64,000 nt of DNA from an uncultured Collinsella sp. (GCA_900544115.1 UQTW01000008.1:1-64000); one strand, 5' to 3'. Positions 33,422-43,711 are shown, counted from the first letter of the stretch. The notes: generated from the letters alone by a model not told the origin. A program made the numbers and translations.

Positions 33422-34984
33422 CTACTTACCGTCGTCGTCTTCGGCTTCTTCGCGCGCATAGAGCTCCAGCATGCGGCGGCGGTATTCGCGCACAGCGAGC
33501 TTGGCGCGCTCAAGGCGGCGGCGCTCACGCGGAGTCAGCTCGGACGGGTCGACCTCGTCTCCATAGGTCTTATCGGCAAGCAGGTGTGCCGCGTCCACGA
33601 TGCGGGCATCGATGTGGCCGCTCGCCGCCTCGGCGGAAAGACGCTCGGCAATCGTATCGAGCGTAGGCAGGCCCTCGAATACGCGACCATGGCCATGCGA
33701 GGTCAGCAGCTCGTGCTCGCGCGCGAGCAAGCTCGCTAGGTCGTGGTGGGCGCGCAAGATGTCGAGCGCATCGGATGGATGCTCGGCAACCTCTGCCACG
33801 GCGGCGACCGGTGCGGCATCCACCACGCGGTAGAAGAGCTGCGCGAGCAATGGCATCAAGAACACCGTGATGGCACCGGCGGCAACCATGACCGACGCAA
33901 TATCTTGCGACAGTGCGCCCGCGTTGACGGCAACGCTCGTAACGGCAACGATGATCGGCAGCGCCGTGGTGCAGTACAGGGCCACGGTAATGCGACCATA
34001 CGCCGACACATCGCGCGTCGCAGGACAAATGCTCATGGAAATAAGAATGGGCACGGCACGAATAATCAACAACGCCACGATAAAGCCCACGAGCAGACCC
34101 GGGCGCGACGCCACGGCCGTCAGATCGATCTTTGCGCCCGATACGGTAAAGAACACCGGAATCAAAAAACCGTAGGCCAGACCGTCGAGCTTGGTCTCGA
34201 GCGTATGGTTGCCCTCGGGGATGATATAGCGCAGGACAAAGCCGGCGGCAAAAGAACCCAACACGATGTCGAGATCAAAGACAGCCGAGAATGCCACGAG
34301 CGTGACCAGGATGAGCACCGTCAGGCGCACGAAGGTCTGCGACGTGGTATCGGCGCGCTCCTCAACAAATGCAAAGAAGCGGCTGCCGACGCGCTTGGAG
34401 CGGCTCGGGACCACGGCCAGCAACACGCAAACCACCGCAAACAAGCCAAGGATAACGAGCGTTTGGATGCCAGTGCGGGCAGACAACAGCACCGACATGG
34501 CGAGCACGGGACCGAGCTCGCCCCAAGTGCCATACGCGAGAATCGAGTCGCCCACGCGCGTGCCGGTGAGCGAGCGCTCACGCATGATGGGCACAAGCGT
34601 ACCGAGCGCCGTCGAAGTGAGGGCAAGCGTCACGGCGATACCGTCGAAATGACTGACTGAGAACCACGGGGTAAAGCGCACGGCAAGCCAGGCGATACAA
34701 AATGTGACGACCCACGTCGCCAAGCCGTAGCGCCCCTCGACGCCCGTGATGCTCTTGGGGTCGATCTCAAAGCCGGCAAGCAGGAACAAAAAGGCCAGGC
34801 CCAGCTCGGACACAAGCGAGACCTCAGCATCCACATGGATGACGCCGAGCATATGGGGTCCCAGTACCGCGCCGAGCACGAGCAAAAAGACCGTCTCGGG
34901 AACGGGTTTTCCGGGAATCGCCGAGGCGATAAAAGGACTCGCAAAGGCCACGAGTGCGATGATGGCGAGCGAAACGAATGCCAT
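33422..34984 (-). CDS. Cation/proton antiporter (CPA2 family)
   Basis: 520-residue membrane protein with about twelve helices in residues 1-390, resembling monovalent cation:proton antiporter-2 proteins. Recognisable parts are ETVFLLVLGAVLGPHMLG, LGLAFLFLLAGFEIDP, the unwound-helix region LALTSTALGTLVPI and GSFAAGFVLRYIIP. The C-terminal 130 residues are a charged cytosolic tail with a basic helix (LTPRERRRLERAKLAVREYRRR), perhaps regulatory. The exchanged ion (Na+ or K+) is unknown. It is divergent from purL. Confidence 0.88.
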   Translation of the reverse strand: MAFVSLAIIALVAFASPFIASAIPGKPVPETVFLLVLGAVLGPHMLGVIHVDAEVSLVSELGLAFLFLLAGFEIDPKSITGVEGRYGLATWVVTFCIAWLAVRFTPWFSVSHFDGIAVTLALTSTALGTLVPIMRERSLTGTRVGDSILAYGTWGELGPVLAMSVLLSARTGIQTLVILGLFAVVCVLLAVVPSRSKRVGSRFFAFVEERADTTSQTFVRLTVLILVTLVAFSAVFDLDIVLGSFAAGFVLRYIIPEGNHTLETKLDGLAYGFLIPVFFTVSGAKIDLTAVASRPGLLVGFIVALLIIRAVPILISMSICPATRDVSAYGRITVALYCTTALPIIVAVTSVAVNAGALSQDIASVMVAAGAITVFLMPLLAQLFYRVVDAAPVAAVAEVAEHPSDALDILRAHHDLASLLAREHELLTSHGHGRVFEGLPTLDTIAERLSAEAASGHIDARIVDAAHLLADKTYGDEVDPSELTPRERRRLERAKLAVREYRRRMLELYAREEAEDDDGK

Positions 34985-35168
34985 GTGATGCCTTTCTCTT
35001 GTTTGCGCTTCACTGTAGCACCCTCGCCGTCCTCAACGCGCCGCGAGCTGTCGTATCATAGTGAGGTTTACAAACATGTGGCTCAAGGCGACCGCAGGGC
35101 AGACCCCGCAAACCGACCGCTGCCGCATACCGTACCGTACGCCCAACCGATCAGGAAGGCAGGAACCA

Positions 35169-38100
35169 ATGGTCTCTCGTATCTACGTGGAGAAGAAACC
35201 CGGGTTCGACGTCGAGGCTCAGCAGCTCAAGGGCGAGCTGACCGAAATTCTCGGCATCAAGGGCATCGAGGCCCTGAGGATTATCAACCGCTACGACGTC
35301 GAGGGCATCGACAAGGAGCTTTTCCGGTCCTGCGTGCCGACCGTCTTTAGCGAGCCCCAGGTCGATGTGACCTACGACGAGCTCCCCGCAAGCGATGGCG
35401 CCGTCTTTGCCGTCGAATTCCTGCCTGGCCAGTTTGACCAGCGCGCCGACTCCGCCAGCGAGTGCGTGCAGCTCATCAGCCAGGGCGAGCGCCCCGCCGT
35501 GCGCTCCGCCAAGGTCTATATGATCTCGGGCGCTCTGGACGAGGCCGCCATTGATGCCATCAAGCACTACGTGGTGAACCCCGTCGAGGCGCGCATCGCC
35601 TCGCTCGACCTGCCCGAGACGCTGTACATGGAGACCCCCGAGCCCCAGCCCGTCGAGGTGCTCGACGGTTTCCGCGAGCTCGACGAAGCCGGCCTTGCCG
35701 CCTTTATTTCCGAGCGCGGCCTTGCCATGGACGAGGCGGACATCGCCTTCTGCCAGCAGTACTTCCGCGATGAGGATCGCGACCCCACCATCACCGAGAT
35801 CCGCGTGATCGACACCTACTGGTCCGATCACTGCCGCCACACCACCTTCGGCACCGTCCTGGACGACGTGACGATCGACGACGCCGTGGTGCAGCAGGCC
35901 TTCGACCGCTACATGGAGATGCGCCACGAACTCGGTCGCGACACCAAGCCCGTCTGCCTCATGGACATGGGCACCATCGGCGCCAAGTACCTCAAGAAGA
36001 CCGGCGTCATGACCGATGTCGACGAGTCCGAGGAGATCAACGCCTGCACCGTCAAGGTGAAGGTCGATGTCGACGGCGAGGACCAGGACTGGCTGTTCCT
36101 CTTTAAGAACGAGACCCACAACCACCCGACCGAGATCGAGCCCTTCGGCGGTGCCGCCACCTGCGTGGGCGGTGCCATCCGCGACCCGCTGTCGGGCCGC
36201 AGCTACGTGTACCAGGCCATGCGTGTCACCGGCGCCGGCGACCCCACCGTCCCCGTGTCCGAGACGCTCGAGGGCAAGCTGCCGCAGCGTAAGCTCGTGA
36301 CCACTGCTGCCGCCGGCTACTCCAGCTACGGCAACCAGATCGGCCTTGCCACCGGTCAGGTCAACGAACTCTATCACCCCGGCTACGTCGCCAAGCGCAT
36401 GGAGGTCGGCGCCGTCGTGGGCGCTACCCCGGCAAACCACGTGCGTCGCGAGTGCCCCGCCCCCACCGACAAGATCATCCTGTTGGGCGGCCGCACCGGC
36501 CGTGACGGCATCGGCGGTGCCACCGGCTCCTCCAAGACCCAGAACACCGAGTCCATCGAGACATCGGGCGCCGAGGTCCAGAAGGGCAACGCCCCGGTCG
36601 AGCGCAAGCTGCAGCGCCTGTTCCGCCGCGGCGATGCCTGCCGTCTGATCAAGCGCTGCAACGACTTTGGCGCCGGCGGTGTCTCGGTCGCCGTAGGCGA
36701 GCTTGCCGACGGCCTGTATGTCGACCTTGATACCGTGACCAAGAAGTACGACGGTCTTGACGGCACCGAGCTCGCCATCTCTGAATCCCAGGAACGCATG
36801 GCCTGCGCCGTCGCCGACGGTGACGTCGAGGAGTTCATGGGCTACGCCGCCGAGGAGAACCTCGAGGCGACCGTTATCGCCGAGGTTACCGCCGAGCCGC
36901 GCATGCGCATGGCCTGGAACGGCGTCGCCATCGTCGATCTGTCCCGCGAGTTCCTCAACTCCAACGGTGCGCCCAAGCACCAGGTCGCCCACGTCTGCGC
37001 CCGCAGTGTGTGGCAGCCCAGCTGGGCCGGTACCACGCTCGCCGAGCGCATGACCTCGCTCGTCACCGACCTCAACGTCGCTTCCAACAAGGGCCTTTCC
37101 GAGCGCTTCGACTCCACCATCGGCGCCGCGACCGTGCTCATGCCCTTTGGCGGCAAGACGCAGCTCACCCCAAGCTCGGCCATGGTCGCCAAGTTCCCCG
37201 TGGACGGCGAGACCACCACGGCGAGCGCCATGGCATGGGGCTTCAACCCCTATCTGATGGAGGCCGACCAGTTTGCGGGCGCCTACCTGTCCGTGGTCGA
37301 GTCCATCGCCAAGCTCGTTGCCGCCGGCTTTGAGCACAAGCGCACCTACCTCTCCTTCCAGGAGTACTTCGAGCGCCTGCGCACCGAGGCCGAGCGCTGG
37401 GGCAAGCCCATGGCTGCCGTCCTGGGTGCCCTTATGGCCCAGGTCGACCTGGGTGCCGGCGCCATCGGCGGCAAGGACTCCATGAGCGGTTCGTTTGAGG
37501 ACGAGGCCGGCGAGCTCAACGTTCCGCCGACCCTGATCAGCTTCGCCGTCGCCGTGGGCAAGGCCGCCCGCGCCGTCTCGCCCGAGTTCAAGGGCCTCAC
37601 GCACCGCGTCGTCCGCATCGCCCCCGCCACCTATGGCGAGGACTACCGCCCCGATGCTCAGCAGCTGCTCGCCGCGTTTGACGCCGTCGAGGCGCTCACT
37701 GCTACCGGCAACGCCCTGGCCATCTCCACGCCCGGCTACGGCTGCGGCGCCGAGAGCCTCTTTAAGATGTGCGTCGGTAACCAGATCGGTATCGAGCTTG
37801 CCGAGGATGTAGACGTGGAGAGCCTCTTCACCCCGCTCTACGGCAGCTTTATTGTCGAGCTCGCCGAGGATGCCGAGCTGCCCGAGGTCGCCGACGGCGT
37901 TGTCGTCGAGCCCCTGGGCACCACCGTCGAGGGCTATGTCATCGACACCGGTTCCGAAGTCATCGAGCTCTCCGAGCTCCAGGAGGCCTGGGAGAGCGGC
38001 ATCGAGGGCGTCTTCACCTACCGCAGCGCCGGCGAGACCCCCGAGGTCGAGACCATCGACTTCCGCGCCAAGGATATCCACGTGTACGGCGGCGCCAAGA

Positions 38101-38915
38101 TCGCCCGCCCGCGCGTGATCATCCCCGTGTTCCCCGGCAACAACTGCGAGTACGACAGCGCCCGCGCCTTCCGTGCCGCCGGTGCCGAGGCCGACACCTT
38201 CGTGATCAACAACCTCACGCCCGAGGCCGTCGCCGAGAGCACCCACGAGCTTGCCCGCCGCATCCGTGCAAGCCAGATCGTTATGATCCCCGGCGGCTTC
38301 TCGGGCGGCGACGAGCCCGACGGCTCTGCCAAGTTCATCACGGCGTTCTTCCGCGCTCCCGAGGTCACCGAGGCAGTCCGCGACCTGCTCAAGGCCCGCG
38401 ATGGCCTGATGCTGGGCATCTGCAACGGCTTCCAGGCCCTGATCAAGCTCGGCCTGGTGCCCTACGGCGACATCGTCGACGCCACGCCCGATGCGCCCAC
38501 GTTGACGTTCAACACCATCGGTCGCCACCAGAGCCGTCTGGTGCGCACCCGCATCTCGTCCAACTTGTCCCCGTGGCTGTCGCAGTGCAGCCTGGACGAC
38601 CCCTACACCGTCGCCATCAGCCACGGCGAGGGCCGCTTTGTCGCCAATGACGAAGTGCTCGCCCAGCTGATCGCCAACGGCCAGGTCGCCACGCAGTACG
38701 TGGGCGAGAACGGCAAGCCCAGCATGGATCTCTCCGTCAACCCCAACGGCTCCGCACTCGCCATCGAGGGCATCACGAGCCCCGACGGCCGCGTCCTGGG
38801 CAAGATGGGCCATGCCGAGCGTCGCGGCGACAACCTGTACCGCAACGTGCCCGAGCATGTCCCCGGCGATAAGTTCATGCCGATCTTTGAGAGCGGCGTG
38901 GCCTACTTCGCTTAA
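35169..38915 (+). CDS. purL: Phosphoribosylformylglycinamidine synthase (single chain)
   Basis: Fourth step of purine synthesis: FGAR, glutamine and ATP give FGAM. The 1248-residue protein holds all parts that are split into PurS, PurL and PurQ in Bacillus. These are an N-terminal PurS-like stretch, the PurM-like halves with TYWSDHCRHTTFG, KNETHNHPTEIEPFGGAATC and GGKDSMSGSF, and a C-terminal glutaminase (PVFPGNNCEYD, Cys in LGICNGFQAL, final GRFVAND with its SHGEG). The start is the ATG at 35169 behind AGGAAGG. A large open frame antisense to it is a composition artefact. Confidence 0.97.
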   Translation: MVSRIYVEKKPGFDVEAQQLKGELTEILGIKGIEALRIINRYDVEGIDKELFRSCVPTVFSEPQVDVTYDELPASDGAVFAVEFLPGQFDQRADSASECVQLISQGERPAVRSAKVYMISGALDEAAIDAIKHYVVNPVEARIASLDLPETLYMETPEPQPVEVLDGFRELDEAGLAAFISERGLAMDEADIAFCQQYFRDEDRDPTITEIRVIDTYWSDHCRHTTFGTVLDDVTIDDAVVQQAFDRYMEMRHELGRDTKPVCLMDMGTIGAKYLKKTGVMTDVDESEEINACTVKVKVDVDGEDQDWLFLFKNETHNHPTEIEPFGGAATCVGGAIRDPLSGRSYVYQAMRVTGAGDPTVPVSETLEGKLPQRKLVTTAAAGYSSYGNQIGLATGQVNELYHPGYVAKRMEVGAVVGATPANHVRRECPAPTDKIILLGGRTGRDGIGGATGSSKTQNTESIETSGAEVQKGNAPVERKLQRLFRRGDACRLIKRCNDFGAGGVSVAVGELADGLYVDLDTVTKKYDGLDGTELAISESQERMACAVADGDVEEFMGYAAEENLEATVIAEVTAEPRMRMAWNGVAIVDLSREFLNSNGAPKHQVAHVCARSVWQPSWAGTTLAERMTSLVTDLNVASNKGLSERFDSTIGAATVLMPFGGKTQLTPSSAMVAKFPVDGETTTASAMAWGFNPYLMEADQFAGAYLSVVESIAKLVAAGFEHKRTYLSFQEYFERLRTEAERWGKPMAAVLGALMAQVDLGAGAIGGKDSMSGSFEDEAGELNVPPTLISFAVAVGKAARAVSPEFKGLTHRVVRIAPATYGEDYRPDAQQLLAAFDAVEALTATGNALAISTPGYGCGAESLFKMCVGNQIGIELAEDVDVESLFTPLYGSFIVELAEDAELPEVADGVVVEPLGTTVEGYVIDTGSEVIELSELQEAWESGIEGVFTYRSAGETPEVETIDFRAKDIHVYGGAKIARPRVIIPVFPGNNCEYDSARAFRAAGAEADTFVINNLTPEAVAESTHELARRIRASQIVMIPGGFSGGDEPDGSAKFITAFFRAPEVTEAVRDLLKARDGLMLGICNGFQALIKLGLVPYGDIVDATPDAPTLTFNTIGRHQSRLVRTRISSNLSPWLSQCSLDDPYTVAISHGEGRFVANDEVLAQLIANGQVATQYVGENGKPSMDLSVNPNGSALAIEGITSPDGRVLGKMGHAERRGDNLYRNVPEHVPGDKFMPIFESGVAYFA

Positions 38916-38952
38916 ACCTTTCCCATCGGGTACAATCCCTTCGGGTAACAAC

Positions 38953-38989
38953 ACCCGCCACCGACACATCCGGTGGCGGGTTCTTTTTT
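38953..38989 (+). terminator. Terminator of purL
   Basis: ACCCGCCACCG/CGGTGGCGGGT, an 11-bp stem with a 7-nt loop, runs into TTCTTTTTTG just before the next gene. Confidence 0.9.
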
Positions 38990-39014
38990 GCTTCGCGCAT
39001 GCAGGAAGGACATC

Positions 39015-39950
39015 ATGGAAAGCCGCAAGCCGTATCTCGCCACCCTGCCCGGACTCATCCTGGGCTGTCTTGTTTGCTGTGCACTCTGGGGATCGGCCTT
39101 TCCCTGCATCAAGATCGGCTACGCACTCTTTGGTATCCCGGCGCACGATAGTGCCTCGCAGCTGCTCTTTGCGGGCTTGCGCTTCACGCTTGCCGGCGCC
39201 CTGGTTATCGTTGGGATGAGTGCGGCCCAACGCCGCCCCCTCATTCCGCAGGCTCGCGACATCAAGCCCATCTTTGTCTTGTCGCTCTTCCAGACTATCG
39301 GGCAGTACTTCTTTTTCTATCTGGGCCTCTCGCGCGCCAGCGCCATGTCGAGCTCCATCATCGAGGCCAGCGCCAACTTCCTCGCAATCCTCTTTGCCGC
39401 CCTGGCATTTCACACCGAGAAGCTCAATACGGCCAAGGTGCTTGGCTGTGCGCTGGGCTTTGCCGGCGTCGCGCTCGTCAACCTCTCGGGCGCAGATGGC
39501 ACCTTTGGCTTCAGGCTCGATGGCGAGGGCTTTATCCTAGCCTCCACTGTCGCGGGTGCTCTTTCGACCTGCCTGATCGGCATCTTCTCGCGCAAGCACG
39601 ACGGCGTCTTGCTTGCCGGGTGGCAGTTCTTGGTCGGCGGCCTGGTCCTCACCGCCATCGGCTTTTTGATGGGTGGCGCGCTCTCCCCCACGGCGATTGT
39701 CCCCGCCATCGTGCTCATCATCTACATGGCGCTTATCTCCGCGGTCGCCTACTCGCTGTGGTCGCGCCTGCTTGCTGTCAACCCCGTCAGCCGCGTCTCG
39801 GTCTTTGGGTTTATGAACCCGGTCTTTGGCGTACTGCTGAGCGCACTGCTGCTTGGCGAGGGCGCCGGCACGAGCCCCGTTACCGTCATCGTTGCCCTGC
39901 TCTTGGTCTGCAGCGGCATCATCATCGTCAACAAACCCAAAAAAGCCTAG
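39015..39950 (+). CDS. DMT superfamily transporter (EamA family)
   Basis: 311-residue membrane protein with ten predicted helices in two EamA repeats. Helix 1 has CCALWGSAFPCIKIGY, repeat ends show ASAMSSSIIEASANFLAILFAAL, and repeat 2 has NPVSRVSVFGFMNPVFGVLLSALLLGE, the family's end-of-repeat signature. Such proteins export amino acids or other metabolites. The substrate is unknown. GGAAGG precedes the ATG at 39015, immediately after the purL terminator. Confidence 0.88.
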   Translation: MESRKPYLATLPGLILGCLVCCALWGSAFPCIKIGYALFGIPAHDSASQLLFAGLRFTLAGALVIVGMSAAQRRPLIPQARDIKPIFVLSLFQTIGQYFFFYLGLSRASAMSSSIIEASANFLAILFAALAFHTEKLNTAKVLGCALGFAGVALVNLSGADGTFGFRLDGEGFILASTVAGALSTCLIGIFSRKHDGVLLAGWQFLVGGLVLTAIGFLMGGALSPTAIVPAIVLIIYMALISAVAYSLWSRLLAVNPVSRVSVFGFMNPVFGVLLSALLLGEGAGTSPVTVIVALLLVCSGIIIVNKPKKA

Positions 39951-40097
39951 AGAGCTCACCTTTTTAGGGAGAGCCTTCACACATTTTAGCTTAATGGAAT
40001 GCACTGGTTCTCGTTGATTTCGCACCGAGTCGCGGCGGCAGACGCCCGTCTTGCCGCACCGCGCCTGGGCATTATGACCGGTGGCCCCCACAAACGC

Positions 40098-40139
40098 AAA
40101 AGGGGCGCACGACCATCGCAACGGTCGTGTGCCCCTTTT
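40098..40139. terminator. Bidirectional terminator between DMT and GGDEF genes
   Basis: AAAAGGGGCGCACGACC and GGTCGTGTGCCCCTTTT form a long near-perfect stem with T tracts on both strands, between two convergent genes. Confidence 0.9.
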
Positions 40140-40140
40140 C

Positions 40141-41292
40141 CTAGCGTATCTGAACGCCGGCTTTCTTCTTCTCGCGCTTTACGCGGTAGAGCTCCGCGTC
40201 GGCAGCACGAAGCAAGTCTTGCCAGGTATCGACGCCATCACCAACCCGTGCGTAGCCGATGGACATCCGCAACAGATACGAAACCTCGGCGCGCGCGAGC
40301 TCATCGTTGATTGTCGCGCACAGATGCATGATATCCTGTTCCGCCACTGCCTTTTGGAGCACCACGAACTCATCGCCACCATAACGTGCGATAAAGCCGC
40401 CAGACGCCGAGCAGACTTCTTTGAGCGCAGCGGATATGACCTGAAGAGCGTGGTCGCCCTCCACATGCCCATAGCGATCGTTAATCTGCTTAAAGCCGTC
40501 GGCGTCCATCATAAGCAGATATACATCTTCGGCCTGATCCACATTTGAGAAGAGCGACAGCATATAGGTCTCAAAACGGTTGCGATTGTTAAGTCCAGTC
40601 AACGGGTCGGTCGAGATGAGCTGCTCCTGGTAGATGATGTAGAGCAGCAACATGCTAATCATTATGCCGACACAAAGGCCGGGCACCGAGTATACGACCT
40701 GAAAGGTACCGCCCACCAGGGCCGGAATGGCGAAAAATGCCAAGGTTCGATAGATGGCCTTCGTCTGCAGGCTCTCGACCCTGTGAGATTGCACAAATGC
40801 ATGCAGGGACGTATGTATAACGTAACAGTAGCTGACGATGGGCTGGATCATATAGGCAAAGCCGCGACGATACACGCCCTGCGAATCGATATAGAACAGG
40901 GCGTGCGTCCAGTAACTGGTAAACGCCAGCACGACCACCAGAGCCGTAGGCAACGCTACAAGCACCACCCTATAGCGCGAGGTCAAAAGGCGAGAACCCT
41001 GCACCGTCTCGGAATAGATAAACCAAATGAGACACGCGATAGCAAAGAGCGAAAACGAAACCGCGTTGGAAATCCAGTTGGCAGCAATGCCCAACGTGCC
41101 GTCCACACCGTCCGAAAGCGTCCAGATCATATCGAATAATATGTACGCGGCAGAGGTGTAGCCAAGCATGCTAAACAATAGCTGCTGGGTGCTCGAGAAC
41201 AAGGAGCGACGACTTCGCACGGCAAGCCCGATAAGAACAATCATGCATAGCACGAATATCTCAATCTTGAGTGCCTTAACCACTAGCGCCAT
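40141..41292 (-). CDS. Membrane-bound GGDEF diguanylate cyclase
   Basis: About 383 residues: seven or so transmembrane helices (roughly 1-235), then a GGDEF domain. It has DPLTGLNNRNRFE, DADGFKQINDRYGHVEGD and the active loop RYGGDEFVVL, so cyclic di-GMP synthesis is expected. No RxxD inhibitory site is obvious. The N-terminal membrane bundle resembles sensor modules of the 7TM class, with the signal unknown. The start is uncertain: ATG 41292 is used, while TTG codons at 41307 and 41325 are possible and none has a clear ribosome site. Confidence 0.88.
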   Translation of the reverse strand: MALVVKALKIEIFVLCMIVLIGLAVRSRRSLFSSTQQLLFSMLGYTSAAYILFDMIWTLSDGVDGTLGIAANWISNAVSFSLFAIACLIWFIYSETVQGSRLLTSRYRVVLVALPTALVVVLAFTSYWTHALFYIDSQGVYRRGFAYMIQPIVSYCYVIHTSLHAFVQSHRVESLQTKAIYRTLAFFAIPALVGGTFQVVYSVPGLCVGIMISMLLLYIIYQEQLISTDPLTGLNNRNRFETYMLSLFSNVDQAEDVYLLMMDADGFKQINDRYGHVEGDHALQVISAALKEVCSASGGFIARYGGDEFVVLQKAVAEQDIMHLCATINDELARAEVSYLLRMSIGYARVGDGVDTWQDLLRAADAELYRVKREKKKAGVQIR

Positions 41293-41473
41293 CCCTTCAA
41301 TACCCAAGTGGTCAGAATCGCCCAATTCGAATCAGGGCAATAAACACCCCTTTACTCCGCAGGGGTAAAGGGGATAATAGCAGAGCGCCCGAACATCACT
41401 GCAAAACAGTTTCTGTTCGGGCGCCCATACGGCGCGAATTGCACACGCCGGCATCATTGATGGGTATCGATTG

Positions 41474-42496
41474 CTACTCGCCATCGATGTCAGTCGCGAC
41501 GGCCTCCTCTATGGCCTCGACACCGACAGGCGACAGATCCTCCTTGCCTTGGCAGAACTTCTTGTCGACCCAGCCAGTCAGAATCGGAGCCATGATCGCC
41601 GTGATGATAACGGCGGTGGCGATCTGCGCATACGCGGTGGGCGCAAGCTCGGCATAGCGCGGCGCGACCTCAGCAAGAGCAACCGGCGTGGTCATAGCCG
41701 TGCCGGCGATGGTGGAGCAAGCAACGGCGGCCTTGCCGTTGCCGCCGCACAAGCGCTCGAAGGCAAAGGTGATGGGGCCAACGATAAAGAGGGTGATGAG
41801 GCCCAGAAGGATGCCCGAGATGCCGCCGGTGATGAAGCTCGAAAGACTCATGGACGCACCGAGCTGAAATCCGATGACGGCAATCGCGGGATTGGCACCG
41901 GGAACCAGCAGGTTCTTGATAAACGGGAACAGGTTGCCCAGAACCATGCCAATAACGAGTGGCAAGATGGAGCCGATAATGGTGCCAATGGGAATGTTGG
42001 CGAGGCCGGAAACACCGAGGATGATCATCGTGACGGCGGGGCCAGCCGTAAAGAACAGGATACCGACGGCGCCCTGCTCGGACTCATCGCCGAACTCGCC
42101 CATGACGCCCGTATAGAGCGCCATGTTGCAAAACGTGATGCCGCCGATGATAGACACGGAGCTCAGACCCAGGAAGTTGTCGTTAAAGAAATATGCCACG
42201 CCCAAGCCGAGAGCCGCTGCGACGACCAGCTTGGGGATCAGCACGACGATACCGGTCTTGATGGCACCCGGCGTGGACTTAAAGCTGATGCCGGCGCCCA
42301 CAAACAGCAGGATCGCGGCGACGATGGTATTGGAGCCACCGCGGCAGGCAGCCGTAAAGAAGCCGCCGATCTCAAAAACCTGCGGGCAGAAGGTGTTGAG
42401 CAAAAGACCGACGATCATCGGATAGATCATGATGTCGCCCGGGATGCGCGGGACCTTGAATTTCTTTTGCTCGCTGGCGGTCGCTTCCTGTGCCAT
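41474..42496 (-). CDS. kdgT: 2-keto-3-deoxygluconate permease family transporter
   Basis: 340-residue membrane protein of the KdgT family. It has KVPRIPGDIMIYPMIVGLLLNTFCP, GGSNTIVAAILLFVGAGISFK, ITFCNMALYTGVMGEFGDE and GTAMTTPVALAEVAP, all positions I associate with KdgT proteins. The classical substrate is 2-keto-3-deoxygluconate from pectin or uronate breakdown, carried with protons. No other uronate gene is nearby, so the substrate remains open. GGGGG precedes the ATG at 42496. Confidence 0.85.
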   Translation of the reverse strand: MAQEATASEQKKFKVPRIPGDIMIYPMIVGLLLNTFCPQVFEIGGFFTAACRGGSNTIVAAILLFVGAGISFKSTPGAIKTGIVVLIPKLVVAAALGLGVAYFFNDNFLGLSSVSIIGGITFCNMALYTGVMGEFGDESEQGAVGILFFTAGPAVTMIILGVSGLANIPIGTIIGSILPLVIGMVLGNLFPFIKNLLVPGANPAIAVIGFQLGASMSLSSFITGGISGILLGLITLFIVGPITFAFERLCGGNGKAAVACSTIAGTAMTTPVALAEVAPRYAELAPTAYAQIATAVIITAIMAPILTGWVDKKFCQGKEDLSPVGVEAIEEAVATDIDGE

Positions 42497-42646
42497 GAAA
42501 CCCCCATTTCCGCTGACGGGATACAAAAGCCCACGTCACGCTTTGCTACAGTAAAGTTTGACCATGGTACCAGAAGAAATAGACCAGCTCGGTGAAAAAT
42601 CCGACGAGTTGGGATGGAACGAGATTCGGCGCCCGCGACGCCACCC

Positions 42647-42970
42647 CTATATAAGGCTCAAGACAATATAGAGTACGATGCCCGAGACGCAGCACCACAG
42701 CATCGATTTTGTCTTGACCGCCACGACCACGACGCCGGCGGCCGCAATCCAGGGAACCAAGGCAGGCCAGAGTCCCGCGTCGAACGCGCCGGGGCTCACC
42801 AAGTCGTTGGCGACCAGCGCGGCAAAGGCGGCGGGCGGGATATAGCCCAGGGCCTCGGTAATGCGGGGCGACAGGGTCCGCCCGCGCAAGGCGAACGCCG
42901 GCGCGATGCGAAAGAACGCGATAGCAGCCCACGACGACAGCCACAGAACCAAGAACTCGTTAACGGGCAT
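42647..42970 (-). CDS. azlD: AzlD family branched-chain amino acid exporter subunit
   Basis: 107-residue protein with three to four helices: VNEFLVLWLSSWAAIAFFRI, AFALRGRTLSPRITEALGYIPPAAFAALVA and two further hydrophobic stretches. This is the AzlD pattern (RxxP...AL.Y.P.A..AAL). With AzlC it forms an exporter of valine/leucine-type amino acids and analogues. Its ATG at 42970, behind GAGGTG, overlaps the azlC stop by 11 nt, so the two are translationally coupled. Confidence 0.88.
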   Translation of the reverse strand: MPVNEFLVLWLSSWAAIAFFRIAPAFALRGRTLSPRITEALGYIPPAAFAALVANDLVSPGAFDAGLWPALVPWIAAAGVVVVAVKTKSMLWCCVSGIVLYIVLSLI

Positions 42971-43652
42971 CGCGGGCACCTCTTCCGTCAAATACAGCAT
43001 CGCACGCCAACGCAATGGCAATGCCGGCCACGACGCTTGCCGGCACGGCAATATTCGTGAGGCCCAAGAACTTGCATACGGCGACGGACACCGCGCCCGA
43101 AACCGCCGCGACAACGTTGCCGCGCGACAGCCGCTGCGAAAAGAGCAGGCAGATAAAGAGCGAGGTGCAGACAAAGGCTGCAATGGCGGTGGGAACATCG
43201 ACAACGGCGCCGACGATGGCGCCCATCGTACACGAAACGCCCCATGTTGCGATGAGAATCACGTTGAGCACGAAGGACTCGCGCGGGCCCCAATCCTCCC
43301 CTTCAACCAACTTGGCAAGCGAGATGCCATATGCCTCCTCGGTAAGTGTCGCGGCAACAGCCAGCGTCTGACGCTTCGAGGCACCCGTCAGATGCGGCGC
43401 GATCGATGCCGAGTAAAGCGCAAAGCGCGAGGAGATGGCAGCAACGCTCGCGACGATCGATGCTGCAGGCACGCCCGCCAGCCAAAGATTGCAGATCATA
43501 AACTGGCCGCTGCCCGTCACAAACGTGCTGCTCAGAGCAAAGACCATCCAGGGCTCCATTCCCGTCTGCCCCATGATCATTCCGCACGGCGCGCCTATTG
43601 CAATATAGGTAAGCATTACTGGCCAGACGATTTTAAAGATCCTAAGGACCAT
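42960..43652 (-). CDS. azlC: AzlC family branched-chain amino acid exporter subunit
   Basis: 230-residue membrane protein with AzlC features: WMVFALSSTFVTGSGQFMICNLW, SRFALYSASIAPHLT and LTEEAYGISLAK. An upstream extension to 43721 exists, but GGGAG just before the ATG at 43652 and the family N-terminus support the shorter form. Its partner azlD overlaps it. The pair may balance the liv import system elsewhere in this window. Confidence 0.88.
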   Translation of the reverse strand: MVLRIFKIVWPVMLTYIAIGAPCGMIMGQTGMEPWMVFALSSTFVTGSGQFMICNLWLAGVPAASIVASVAAISSRFALYSASIAPHLTGASKRQTLAVAATLTEEAYGISLAKLVEGEDWGPRESFVLNVILIATWGVSCTMGAIVGAVVDVPTAIAAFVCTSLFICLLFSQRLSRGNVVAAVSGAVSVAVCKFLGLTNIAVPASVVAGIAIALACDAVFDGRGARDAR

Positions 43653-43711
43653 GCCACTCCCATTCTGGTAAGTCGTCTGCAGCGCGCCTTGCAACGCAGC
43701 AGAAATATCAA

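Noticed and set aside
33244..33666. Plus-strand frame starting MSQYFGSERGTV
   Set aside because: It crosses the 62-bp repeat array and then runs antisense to the antiporter gene. Its apparent protein similarity reflects only the repeats.
34985..35168. Purine riboswitch upstream of purL
   Set aside because: No conserved purine-riboswitch core was recognised in the 184-bp gap; only a possible TATCAT -10 near 35054.
35151..39413. A 1420-codon open frame on the minus strand, antisense to purL
   Set aside because: Its product is low-complexity (Gly/Leu/Asp/His-rich), it lies wholly opposite a clear PurL, and it arises from GC-rich codon bias.
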